NCBI GenBank assembly: GCA_944321295.1
Contig: CALUKU010000002.1
Coordinates: 62,001 to 126,000, forward strand
Length of the DNA stretch: 64,000 nucleotides
Direction: 5' to 3'
Source of the DNA: an uncultured Prevotella sp.
GTDB taxonomy: Bacteria; Bacteroidota; Bacteroidia; Bacteroidales; Bacteroidaceae
Position 1 is the stretch's first letter. Each line of letters opens with the position of its first letter. The position numbers and the translations under genes are program-made. The notes beneath the pieces are model-generated. The model did no database searches. It was not told where the DNA came from and saw nothing but the letters and a program-made list of their open reading frames with translations. Positions 1 through 7,658 of this stretch are shown here, piece by piece.

Positions 1-341
1 GCCGCAACCGCGGCGTGCTGACCGACATGGTTAAGCTGATAGCCCCCTTCGCGCCGCACATGGCCGAGGAGCTGTGGCACCTGCTGGGAGGCGGGGGCAG
101 CGTGTGCGACGCCCCGTGGCCCGAGTACGACGAGAAGTACCTCGTAGAGTCGACCGTGCAGATGACCGTGTCGTTCAACGGCAAGGCGCGCTTCCAGATG
201 CAGTTCGCAGCCGACGCCGACAACAAGACCATCGAAGACGCCGCCCTCGCCGACGAACGCTCGGCCAAGTACATCGGCGACAAGAAGGTGGTGAAGGTTA
301 TCGTCGTGCCCAAGAAAATAGTGAATATCGTTATTAAGTAA
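1..341 (+). CDS. leuS: Leucyl-tRNA synthetase, C-terminal part (5' truncated by window edge)
   Basis: The last ~112 codons of leucyl-tRNA synthetase, which charges tRNA-Leu in the cytoplasm; the reading frame enters at base 3 and the real start is upstream of the window. The visible part has the end of the anticodon-binding helical domain (LIAPFAPHMAEELWHLLG, a class Ia LeuRS signature) followed by the small C-terminal domain that contacts the tRNA elbow. TAA is at 339-341. A CAGACAAG-type repeat array begins at the stop codon with no spacer. Identity is secure from the conserved helical segment; completeness cannot be judged. Confidence 0.93.
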   Translation, partial: RNRGVLTDMVKLIAPFAPHMAEELWHLLGGGGSVCDAPWPEYDEKYLVESTVQMTVSFNGKARFQMQFAADADNKTIEDAALADERSAKYIGDKKVVKVIVVPKKIVNIVIK

Positions 342-641
342 CGAGCAGACAAGTGACAAGCAGACGAGCAGACAAGCAGACAAGTGACAAGCAGACAAGC
401 AGACAAGTGACAAGCAGACAAGTGACAAGCAGACAAGCAGACGAGGGCGATAAATGAGCATACAAAGAATAAGCATACAAGTGACAAGCAAACGAGGAAC
501 TGGCTGTTTTTTACCAATCCCTTGCCAGCTCGTCTGCTCGTCCCTTGTCTGCTTGTCTGCTTGTCTGCTCGTCTGCTTGTCTGCTTGTCTACTCGTCTGC
601 TCGTCCCTTGTTTGCTCGTCCGCTCGTCTGCTTGTCTGCTA
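341..641. repeat. CAGACAAG/CGAGCAGACAAG low-complexity array with inverted partner
   Basis: From the leuS stop to ~445 the DNA is a degenerate tandem of CAGACAAG, CGAGCAGA and AAGTGACAAG. From ~531 to 641 the reverse complement (CTTGTCTGCTTGTCTGCTCG) runs in the other direction, so the pair could fold into a ~100-bp stem around ~85 bp of unrelated sequence. The same family occurs at 24744-24905 and 50281-50449. This fills the leuS-yitT gap; no other gene is seen there. Confidence 0.85.
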
Positions 642-677
642 AAAAATAATACCATGTTAACTTAAATCCTTATTACT

Positions 678-1610
678 ATGATAAAACAAGCAATCGCACG
701 CGAGCTGAAAGACTATTTCAACATCACGCTCGGACTAATGCTCTACACGTTCGCCTTTACGGTGTTCCTGCTGCCTTACGAAATCGTGACGGGCGGCATT
801 GCCGGTATCGGCGCCGTAGTGTTCTACGCCACGAAGTTTCCCGTGCAGTACACGTTCTTCATCATCAACGCCGTGCTCATCGTGGCCGCGCTGAAGATAC
901 TCGGCTGGCGCTTCCTTATGAAGACCATCTACGCCACGTTCATGCTGACGTTCCTGCTCGAGGTGGCCCAGGAAGCCATCGTGCAGCCCGACGGCTCGTT
1001 CTACAAGCTGCTGGGCGAGGGCAACGACTTCATGTCGCTCGTCATCGGCTGTATGATGACGGGTACGGCGCTGGCGATAGTCTTCCTCAACAACGGCTCT
1101 ACGGGCGGCACCGACATCATAGCCGCCTCGGTAAACAAGTACCGCAACATCTCGCTCGGCCGCGTCATCCTGCTCATCGACGTGTGCATCGTGGGCAGCT
1201 GTCTGTTCATCGACACGTTCGGCCCCATACAGGTGCGCTGCCAGATGGTGGTGTTCGGCTTCTGCACGATGTTCGTTGAGTGCAACATGCTCGACTACGT
1301 GATGAACCTGCAGCGCCAGTCGGTGCAGTTCCTCATCTTCTCCAAGAAATACCAGGAGATTGCCAACGCCATAGCCAAGCGCACCGAGCACAGCATAACG
1401 CTGCTCGACGGCCACGGCTGGTACAGCGGCAAGGCCACCAAGGTGCTCTGCCTGATGGCGAAGAAGAGCGAGAGCGTCACCATCTTCCGCCTCATAAAGC
1501 TCATCGACCCCAACGCCTTCGTGAGCCAAAGCTCCGTAATCGGCGTCTACGGCGAAGGCTTCGACCAGATAAAGGTCAAGGTGCCCAAGAAAATGAAGAA
1601 TGAAAAATGA
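678..1610 (+). CDS. YitT family membrane protein (DUF161/DUF2179)
   Basis: A 310-residue inner-membrane protein with about five or six hydrophobic segments in residues 1-200 (for example LGLMLYTFAFTVFLLPYEIV and the glycine-rich NNGSTGGTDII turn that marks the YitT family), then a soluble C-terminal DUF2179 domain (ITLLDGHGWYSG). Length matches the family (~280-310). The transported molecule or partner is not known for the family. The ATG at 678 follows an AT-rich tract after the leuS repeat. The last codons (KKMKNEK) lie in an AATGAAGAATGAAAAATGA tract belonging to an AT-rich intergenic repeat family, so the C-terminus seems to have been extended by repeat sequence. rdgB follows 13 bp later, so co-transcription is likely. 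Confidence 0.88.
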   Translation: MIKQAIARELKDYFNITLGLMLYTFAFTVFLLPYEIVTGGIAGIGAVVFYATKFPVQYTFFIINAVLIVAALKILGWRFLMKTIYATFMLTFLLEVAQEAIVQPDGSFYKLLGEGNDFMSLVIGCMMTGTALAIVFLNNGSTGGTDIIAASVNKYRNISLGRVILLIDVCIVGSCLFIDTFGPIQVRCQMVVFGFCTMFVECNMLDYVMNLQRQSVQFLIFSKKYQEIANAIAKRTEHSITLLDGHGWYSGKATKVLCLMAKKSESVTIFRLIKLIDPNAFVSQSSVIGVYGEGFDQIKVKVPKKMKNEK

Positions 1611-1623
1611 ATAATTGAAAAAT

Positions 1624-2223
1624 ATGGAAAGTAAGATTGTTTTCGCAACGAACAATAAGAACAAGCTGGCCGAGATACGCGAAATGCTCGCCGGCAGCGG
1701 CGTCGAGATACTGTCGCTGGGCGACATCGGCTGCCACGACGACATACCCGAAACGGCCGCGACGCTTGAAGGCAACGCACTGCAGAAGGCGCGCTACATA
1801 TACGACAAGTACGGCCTGAGCTGCTTCGCCGACGACACGGGGCTTGAGGTAGACGCCCTCGGCGGCGCTCCGGGCGTCTACTCGGCGCGCTACGCCGGCG
1901 GCGAGGGCCACGACAGCGAGGCCAACATGGCAAAGTTGCTGGCCGAACTCGACGGCAAGGACGACCGCCGGGCGCGCTTCCGCACGGTAGTGGCGCTGAT
2001 ACAAGTCGGCGACGCCGACGACCCGAAACTCTTCGAGGGCACCGTCAGCGGCGAGATAATCAAGGAGAAAAGGGGAGGGGAGGGCTTCGGCTACGACCCG
2101 ATATTCCGTCCCGACGGCTACGACAAGACATTCGCCGAGCTTGGCCACGAGGTGAAAAACAAGATTTCACACCGCGCCAAGGCCATCGAAAAGCTTATTC
2201 AATTCATAATCTATAATGCATAA
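1624..2223 (+). CDS. rdgB: XTP/dITP diphosphatase (RdgB/HAM1 family)
   Basis: House-cleaning pyrophosphatase that hydrolyses non-canonical purine nucleotides (dITP, XTP) to monophosphates and keeps them out of DNA. The N-terminal [16 protein letters not shown] and the central [20 protein letters not shown] match the nucleotide-binding and catalytic motifs; FGYDPIF near residue 155 and SHRAKA near the end complete the family set. Total 199 aa, normal length. I start it at ATG 1624 ([11 protein letters not shown]) rather than an upstream TTG at 1615, because homologues begin right at this strand. The C-terminal FIIYNA is encoded by an ATTCATAATCTATAATGCAT-type repeat, an apparent repeat-derived tail. 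Confidence 0.95.
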   Translation: MESKIVFATNNKNKLAEIREMLAGSGVEILSLGDIGCHDDIPETAATLEGNALQKARYIYDKYGLSCFADDTGLEVDALGGAPGVYSARYAGGEGHDSEANMAKLLAELDGKDDRRARFRTVVALIQVGDADDPKLFEGTVSGEIIKEKRGGEGFGYDPIFRPDGYDKTFAELGHEVKNKISHRAKAIEKLIQFIIYNA

Positions 2224-2247
2224 TTCGTAATTGGTTGGCGCTTGAAG

Positions 2248-4287
2248 ATGTATATCAACGATAATTTTAAAAAGGGTTTCCTGGCCTTTGCCGCGGCACT
2301 GTTCACCGCCGTGGCCGCCGCCGCACAGGGCATAGGCACGTGGAAGAACTACCTGGCTTACAGCGATATAACCGACGTGCAGCAGGCCGGGGGCACGCTC
2401 TTCGTACTGGCCTCGGGCGGACTTTACTCGTATAACACCGCCGACCAGAGCATTACCACCTTCGACAAGACCAACGTCATGAGCGACTGCGGCATACAGG
2501 CCATAGCCTGGTGCCAGGCCGCCGGCAGGCTCGTGGCCGTCTACTCCAACGGCAACATCGACCTCGTCAGCCGCGACGGCTCCACCATTAACATGCCCGA
2601 CTATTACAACTACTCAACGACGGCCGACAAGACCGTCTACGGACTCGACATCGTAGGCCGCAACGCCTACCTGTCGACGGGCTTCGGCGTGGTGTGCCTG
2701 AACGTGGCCGACGCCGAAGTGGCCGAAACCTACAACCTCGGCTTCCGCGTCGACTACGTCTACTCCGAGGGCGGCCGCCTCTACGCCGCGTCGAGCACCG
2801 ACGGCATTTACTCGGCTCAGCCCGGCGCCAACCTCATCGACCCCGCCTCGTGGACTTACGCCAAGCCCTACGTAGAGCGGCAGAAGACCATCGACCCCGA
2901 GCTGCTGGCCACGGCGCAGACGCTCGCCCCGGGCGGACCCAAGTATAACCACTTCGCCTTCATGACCTTCGAGCACGGCAGGCTCTACACCACCGGCGGA
3001 TACTACCGCTCGGGCGGAGCCGACGCCAACCGCCCCGGCACGGTGCAGATACTCCAAAGCGACGGCCAGTGGACCATATGCCAGGACGACCTGCGCCCGA
3101 TAACGGGATATTTTTATGTCGACATCAACTGCGTAGCGCCCGACCCGTCTGACCCCGACCACCTCTTCGCCGCCGGCAGGGCGGGCATGTACGAGTTCCG
3201 CAACGGCCGGCTGGAACGTTACTACAACTCTACCAACAGTCCGCTGCAGACGGCCGTCGACCGCGGCACACAGCTCGACGACAACTACGCCATAGTGAAC
3301 AGCATTGCCTACGGCACCGACGGCTCGCTGTGGCTCTTCAACTGCCAGACCACCGACAACTCGCTCATGGAGCTGACGGCCGACGGCACGTTCACCAAGC
3401 ATGACGACCCGGCCTTCATGTACGACGGGCTCAGCCTGCAGGCCGTGTCGAGCATGATGTTCGACAGCCGCGGGCTGCTATGGTTCACCAACAACAACTA
3501 CACCACGTCGTCGTTCTACTGCTACCAGCCGTCGACGGGTGCCGTGGCCGCGTTCACGCCCAGGACCAACCAGAACGGCACCACGCTCAACCTGGCCGAC
3601 GGCATACGCTGCATAGCCGAGGACGCCGACGGCAACATGTGGGTGGGCACGATGAGCGGCCCGCTAATGCTCGACGCCCGCTACATCTCGGGCGACGACC
3701 CCGTGTTCACGCAGGTCATTGTGCCCCGCAACGACGGCACCAACTACGGCGACTACCTGCTTGACGGCATAGACATAACGGCGATGGCCGTAGACGGCGC
3801 CGGGCGCAAGTGGTTCGGCACAAGCTCCAACGGCGTCTACTTAGTCAGCCGCGACAACATGACGCAGATAGAGCACTTCACGTCGGCCAACAGTCCGCTG
3901 CTGTCAGACAACATCGAGTCGATAGCCGTCAACGGCGCCACGGGCGAAGTGTTCTTCGGCACCGACATGGGCCTCTGCTCATACATGGGCGACGCCACCA
4001 CGCCGTCGGCCGAGATGACCAAGGACAACGTCTACGCCTATCCCAACCCCGTGCGCCCCGACTACACAGGGCCGATAACCGTCACGGGCCTTTCATACAA
4101 CGCCGACGTCAAGATAACCACCGTCAACGGCACCCTCGTGGCCGAGGGCCGCAGCAACGGCGGCACCTTCACCTGGGACGGCTGCGACCTTGAAGGCCGC
4201 CGCGTAGCCTCGGGCGTATATATGGTGCTCACCGCCACCGAGAGCGGCGACAGCGGCACGGTATGCAAGATTGCGGTGATTAAATAA
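2248..4287 (+). CDS. porZ: PorZ-like type IX secretion beta-propeller protein with C-terminal sorting domain
   Basis: A 679-residue exported protein with a signal peptide (FLAFAAALFTAVAAAAQG), then WD-like/two-component-regulator-propeller blades (GLYSYNTADQSITTFDKTN, LWLFN, LWFTNNN, MWVGTMSGPL, KWFGTSSNGVYLVS) and a ~80-residue type IX type A sorting domain (YAYPNPVRPDYTGPITVTGL ... GVYMVL). In Porphyromonas gingivalis PorZ is part of the attachment complex that anchors type IX cargo to A-LPS; this protein is somewhat shorter than I recall for that one. ATG 2248 is preferred to a TTG at 2242. It stands alone after rdgB; the next gene is convergent. Type IX machinery genes are not in the window, so the role rests on family resemblance. 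Confidence 0.82.
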   Translation: MYINDNFKKGFLAFAAALFTAVAAAAQGIGTWKNYLAYSDITDVQQAGGTLFVLASGGLYSYNTADQSITTFDKTNVMSDCGIQAIAWCQAAGRLVAVYSNGNIDLVSRDGSTINMPDYYNYSTTADKTVYGLDIVGRNAYLSTGFGVVCLNVADAEVAETYNLGFRVDYVYSEGGRLYAASSTDGIYSAQPGANLIDPASWTYAKPYVERQKTIDPELLATAQTLAPGGPKYNHFAFMTFEHGRLYTTGGYYRSGGADANRPGTVQILQSDGQWTICQDDLRPITGYFYVDINCVAPDPSDPDHLFAAGRAGMYEFRNGRLERYYNSTNSPLQTAVDRGTQLDDNYAIVNSIAYGTDGSLWLFNCQTTDNSLMELTADGTFTKHDDPAFMYDGLSLQAVSSMMFDSRGLLWFTNNNYTTSSFYCYQPSTGAVAAFTPRTNQNGTTLNLADGIRCIAEDADGNMWVGTMSGPLMLDARYISGDDPVFTQVIVPRNDGTNYGDYLLDGIDITAMAVDGAGRKWFGTSSNGVYLVSRDNMTQIEHFTSANSPLLSDNIESIAVNGATGEVFFGTDMGLCSYMGDATTPSAEMTKDNVYAYPNPVRPDYTGPITVTGLSYNADVKITTVNGTLVAEGRSNGGTFTWDGCDLEGRRVASGVYMVLTATESGDSGTVCKIAVIK

Positions 4288-4310
4288 ATCTTATTTAGAG
4301 GGTATATCAA

Positions 4311-4462
4311 ACTTAAGAAGTTAGCAGGAGTTAGACGCTTCGCGTCGGAGTTATCAGGAATTAACGGACAAATGCCAAGTTGCTGAAATTAAATCTATTG
4401 TCAGTTAACTCCGGGCGAGCAAAGCGAGCCTAACTCCCGTTAACTCCTGCTAACTTCTTAAT
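4311..4462. repeat. GTTAACTCC element, copy 1
   Basis: Inverted-repeat element: AAGAAGTTAGCAGGAGTTA on the left and TAACTCCTGCTAACTTCTTA on the right, with palindromic shoulders (GACGCTTCGCGTC on the left, GGGCGAGCAAAGCGAGCC on the right) and a centre around TGCCAAGTTGCTGAAATT. It is almost the exact reverse complement of the element at 30007-30146. Its right end overlaps the 3' end of the minus-strand glycosyltransferase and encodes that protein's last residues (KLRS-stop). Confidence 0.85.
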
Positions 4463-5382
4463 TTTGATTTTTTAATTGTCTTTACAAGACAACCGAATTT
4501 CCCAAGCTTATACATCTTCAGCACAAGCAGCGACGGGCTACTGCCGCAAAGCTGCCTACGCTCCAAGGCGCCGAAGAGCTGGTGCCACAGCTTTACCAGC
4601 CAGGCCAGGCCGCAGCCCTTAAGGCGGCCGTAGAGGCTCACAAGGGGCGAATATTCGGCCAGCTCGGCACTGAATGAGGCTAAGGTGAGCATGGCCTCGT
4701 CAACCTTGGCCAGATAGCGGGCGTTGTCCTCGAACGACGTGTAAGCCACGGGGTTGTCGATGTGTATCACGCGCACGCCGGCCCCGCAGAGCGCCTTGCC
4801 CAGCATTACGTCCTCATAGCCGTAGCCCTTTATGCGCTCGTCGTAAGGCACGCGCTCGAGCACCGTGCGGTGGTGGAAGAAGTTGGTTGTGCGGAACGCC
4901 TTGTAAGGCTCCCTCCGGCGCGCCTCGGCCGAGTGGGCGGCCTGCTCGTGGCGCTCGTAGCGGAAGCGCAGGTTCTCGCGGTAGAGCCTGTCGGTGTCGG
5001 CGCCGCCGTCAACGGTCACGCCGCCGCACACCACGTCGCCCGCCCGCGCCCCGCTGTCGAGATAGCGTCTTATGAAATCCTGCCTTACTACCTTCAGCCT
5101 TGCGTCAACCATCAACCGCCACTCATACGTGCCCTGTCGCGCCATTGCGTTTCGCATGGCGGCCCGGCAGTCGTGGCGCAGCCCGCTGACGTATCGGCAG
5201 CAGGGCAGGGCGCAGGCGGCCTTGTTTGCGGCTATGGCGGCCTCGTCGGTGCTGCCGTCGTCAACCACCAGAATTTCGTAGCGCAGTCCCTCTACGGCCT
5301 GCGCCTGGCGCTGCAACTCGGCAACGAGCTCACGGGCCGAGTCGTTATAGACGGGTATGAGTATTGATAGCTGGGTTATCAT
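4450..5382 (-). CDS. Family 2 glycosyltransferase
   Basis: A 310-residue GT-A fold glycosyltransferase. The N-terminus LSILIPVYNDSARELVAEL and LVVDDGSTDEAAI (residues ~5-55) form the nucleotide-sugar-binding core; the usual DxD position reads MVDARLK, so the metal-binding aspartate pair is atypical. A second conserved block, KGYGYEDVMLGKAL, is near residue 190 (acceptor-side ED motif). No transmembrane segment beyond weak hydrophobic patches. It probably adds a sugar in surface polysaccharide or LPS assembly, as neighbouring genes suggest; donor and acceptor cannot be told. The C-terminal KLRS is encoded inside the adjacent GTTAACTCC element. Confidence 0.87.
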   Translation of the reverse strand: MITQLSILIPVYNDSARELVAELQRQAQAVEGLRYEILVVDDGSTDEAAIAANKAACALPCCRYVSGLRHDCRAAMRNAMARQGTYEWRLMVDARLKVVRQDFIRRYLDSGARAGDVVCGGVTVDGGADTDRLYRENLRFRYERHEQAAHSAEARRREPYKAFRTTNFFHHRTVLERVPYDERIKGYGYEDVMLGKALCGAGVRVIHIDNPVAYTSFEDNARYLAKVDEAMLTLASFSAELAEYSPLVSLYGRLKGCGLAWLVKLWHQLFGALERRQLCGSSPSLLVLKMYKLGKFGCLVKTIKKSKLRS

Positions 5383-5385
5383 TTA

Positions 5386-5490
5386 TTAGGAGTTAAGGAG
5401 TTAAGGAGTTAAGGAGTTAAGACAATAGCTTTGCCGCGGCGTATTAGGCTCATTCGGCCTATTGGGCCTATTCTCCTATTCGGCTCATCA
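5386..5490. repeat. Composite repeat: GGAGTTAA array - GACAATAGC - GGCTCATT/GGCCTATTGGGC array
   Basis: Four GGAGTTAA units are followed by GACAATAGCTTTGCCGCGGC and then by a TATTAGGCTCATTCGGCCTA tandem. The same three-part order recurs at 7541-7658, 8785-8965 and (partly) 30961-31065, so this is an ordered composite and not simple low complexity. Confidence 0.75.
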
Positions 5491-5558
5491 GCACTATGCA
5501 AAGTTACTGAAAAATGCCGAAATAACGGCAAAGCTTTCAGCGAAAACGATTTTATTTA

Positions 5559-5566
5559 TATTTTTG
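5559..5566 (+). promoter_or_regulatory. Bacteroidetes -7 promoter box (TATTTTTG)
   Basis: Matches TAnnTTTG and lies 5 bp before the ATG of the downstream glycosyltransferase, which would give an almost leaderless transcript. No clear TTTG-type -33 box could be placed. Confidence 0.5.
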
Positions 5567-5571
5567 CAATT

Positions 5572-6477
5572 ATGAAACTCACAATCATCGTACCCATGTA
5601 TAACGTCGAGGCCACCATCGGGCGGTGCGTCAGGAGCATTACCGCCCAGACCTTCGCCGACTACGAGCTGTTGCTCGTCGACGACGGCTCGCCCGACGGC
5701 AGCGCGGCGCTGGCCGAAAGCTTTGCGATGGATGACAGCCGCATAACCGTGCTGCACAAGGCCAACGGCGGACTCTCCTCGGCGCGCAACTACGCCCTCG
5801 ACCGCTGCCGTGGCGACTACGTTACCTTCGTCGACGGCGACGACGAGATTGCCCCTGGCACGCTCGAGGCCGTGATGGACGAGGCCGCCGGGCACGCTGA
5901 TTGCGACATTATAGAATATCCCGTGACGGAGAGGGTGGGGCGGCCCGACGAGCACCTGTTCAACCCCGGCGCGCACGTCTATGCCGACTGCATGGACTGG
6001 CTGGCGCGCTTCGGCCTGAGCCACTGCTGGGTGTGCAACAAGGTGTTCCGCCGCCGCCTGTTCGACCATGGCGCGCGCTTCGCCGTAGGCCGCCGCTTCG
6101 AGGACGTGCTGCTGCTGCCACATCTGCTGCTGCAGCGGCCGCGCATAACCACTACGGACAGGGGCATGTACCTTTACCACTGGAACGGCTCGGGCATAGT
6201 AGCCACCACGCCCGACCTCACGCCGCTGCTCGAGGCGCAGACCGGGCTTATCAGCCTGCTCGGCATTGACACGCGCCGCCGCCGCTGGCACAGGCTCTAC
6301 GTCGACATGCTCTCCGTGCAGCTCTACGTCTACCGCGCCACGGGCCGCATCATGCTGCGCCCGCAGCGCCTGGCCCTCACGGGCTACGGCAGGACGGGCT
6401 ACAGCCTCAAGGCAGCGGCCGTCAACGTGCTGGGACTAAGGCTGACGTGTAAGATTTTCAAACTGCTGAAACGATGA
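5572..6477 (+). CDS. Family 2 glycosyltransferase
   Basis: A 301-residue GT2 enzyme opening with KLTIIVPMYNVEATIGRCV, then LLVDDGSPDGSAALAE, the classical acceptor motif NGGLSSARNYALDRC and VTFVDGDDEI, which supplies the DxD metal site. The C-terminal part (FEDVLLLPHLLL) is typical of surface-glycan GT2 enzymes. ATG 5572 is chosen because homology starts there and the promoter box ends 5 bp upstream; a frame extending to 5431 has no homology. The stop overlaps the next glycosyltransferase start (ATGA at 6474-6477), so the two genes are translationally coupled. Sugar specificity is unknown. Confidence 0.9.
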   Translation: MKLTIIVPMYNVEATIGRCVRSITAQTFADYELLLVDDGSPDGSAALAESFAMDDSRITVLHKANGGLSSARNYALDRCRGDYVTFVDGDDEIAPGTLEAVMDEAAGHADCDIIEYPVTERVGRPDEHLFNPGAHVYADCMDWLARFGLSHCWVCNKVFRRRLFDHGARFAVGRRFEDVLLLPHLLLQRPRITTTDRGMYLYHWNGSGIVATTPDLTPLLEAQTGLISLLGIDTRRRRWHRLYVDMLSVQLYVYRATGRIMLRPQRLALTGYGRTGYSLKAAAVNVLGLRLTCKIFKLLKR

Positions 6478-7562
6478 AGATAGTCTACCTTATTGAGGAC
6501 TTCAGCGTCAAGGGCGGAGCCGAGCGCATCGTGGCCGAGAAGGCCTCGCTGCTGGCGGGGCGCTGCGGCCACGACGTCACGATAGTATCGATATTCCGCG
6601 ACGACCGCCCGCAGAGCTATCCCCTGGGGCCGGGCGTAAGCCTCGAAAGGCTCGACGTGCCCTTCCCCGAGCGCTCCCGCGGCTCAGTAGTCAAGGCCGC
6701 CACGCGCCTCCGCACGCTCGCCCTTGCCTCGGCGCGCTTCAACAGGCTGATGCGCCGCTGCCGGCCCGACATAATCTTCTTCACCCTCGGCATGGGGGCG
6801 CTGCTGCTGCCGCTGTGCCGCTGCGGGGCGAAAAGGGTGTATGAGTCGCACCTGGCGCGCCGCTTCACGCCTTACCACAGGCTGTTCACGCCGGCCGAGA
6901 TGTGTGCCGACCTCGTGGTGTGCCTCACCCGGGGCGACGCCGCCGAGTACCGCCACGCGCGCCGCACGGCCGTGATACCTAACTTCATCGACATGCCCGC
7001 CGTCAGCGTTTCAGACTATTCCGTCCGCCGCGCCGTGGCCGTGGGCCGTCTGGAACGCGCCAAGGGCTTCGACCGCCTTATCAGCTGCTGGCGCGAGGCC
7101 GCGGCCGACCGTCCCGGCTGGACGCTCGACATCTACGGCGAGGGCACGCAGCGCGAGGCCCTCAGGCGGCAGATAGCTCAGCTCGGCCTCGAAGGCTCGG
7201 TGAGGCTTTGCGGCCGCGTTGACGACATCATTGAGCGCTACGCCCGCTACAGCCTCTTCATCGTAAGCTCGCGCTTCGAGGGACAGAACATAGCCCTGCT
7301 CGAGGCCCAGGCCAGCGGGCTGCCCGTAGTGACGTTCAACTATGACTACGGCGCCTCCGACATCGTTACCGACGGCCGCAACGGCAGCCTCGTGCCGCAA
7401 GACGACACGGCAGCCTTCACCGTAGCCCTAAAAGCCATGATGGACGACGCCGACCTGCGCCGCCGCTGCGGCCTTAACGGCAAGGAAACGATAATAAGTA
7501 AATTCTCGAAAGAAAAGATATTCCAACAATGGGTATCCTTAATTAAGGAGTTAAGGAGTTAG
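6474..7562 (+). CDS. Family 4 glycosyltransferase
   Basis: A 362-residue GT-B enzyme. The N-terminal acceptor domain has KGGAERIVAEKASLLAGRCG; the C-terminal domain has VAVGRLERAKGFDRLI, LDIYGEG and the EGQNIALLEAQASGLPVV block, which carries the GT4 E-x7-E signature. Retaining transfer from a nucleotide sugar is expected of the family. It overlaps the preceding GT2 gene by 4 bp. Its last residues, LIKELRS, and the TAG stop are encoded by the first GGAGTTAAGGAGTTAGG units of the repeat that follows, so the repeat either grew out of or replaced the original 3' end. Confidence 0.88.
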   Translation: MKIVYLIEDFSVKGGAERIVAEKASLLAGRCGHDVTIVSIFRDDRPQSYPLGPGVSLERLDVPFPERSRGSVVKAATRLRTLALASARFNRLMRRCRPDIIFFTLGMGALLLPLCRCGAKRVYESHLARRFTPYHRLFTPAEMCADLVVCLTRGDAAEYRHARRTAVIPNFIDMPAVSVSDYSVRRAVAVGRLERAKGFDRLISCWREAAADRPGWTLDIYGEGTQREALRRQIAQLGLEGSVRLCGRVDDIIERYARYSLFIVSSRFEGQNIALLEAQASGLPVVTFNYDYGASDIVTDGRNGSLVPQDDTAAFTVALKAMMDDADLRRRCGLNGKETIISKFSKEKIFQQWVSLIKELRS

Positions 7563-7658
7563 GGAGTTAAGGAGTTAAGACAAATGCTTTGCAAGGGCGT
7601 ATTAGGCTAATTAGGCGTATTAGGCTCATTTGGCCTATCAGCCTAATTAGCCTAATTC
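7541..7658. repeat. Composite repeat, second copy
   Basis: GGAGTTAA units, then GACAAATGCTTTGCAAGGGC, then a TATTAGGCTAATTAGGCGTA tandem ending in AGCCTAATTAGCCTAATT. It overlaps the 3' ends of both convergent glycosyltransferase genes. Confidence 0.75.

Noticed and set aside
454..642. Small frames translating as LVCLSACLLVC-type sequence (also at 24567-24908 and 50295-50588)
   Set aside because: They are translations of the CAGACAAG/CTTGTCTG array, with no independent evidence of coding.
5431..5571. N-terminal extension of the GT2 gene starting at 5431
   Set aside because: The extra residues are encoded by repeat sequence and the promoter; homology begins at ATG 5572.
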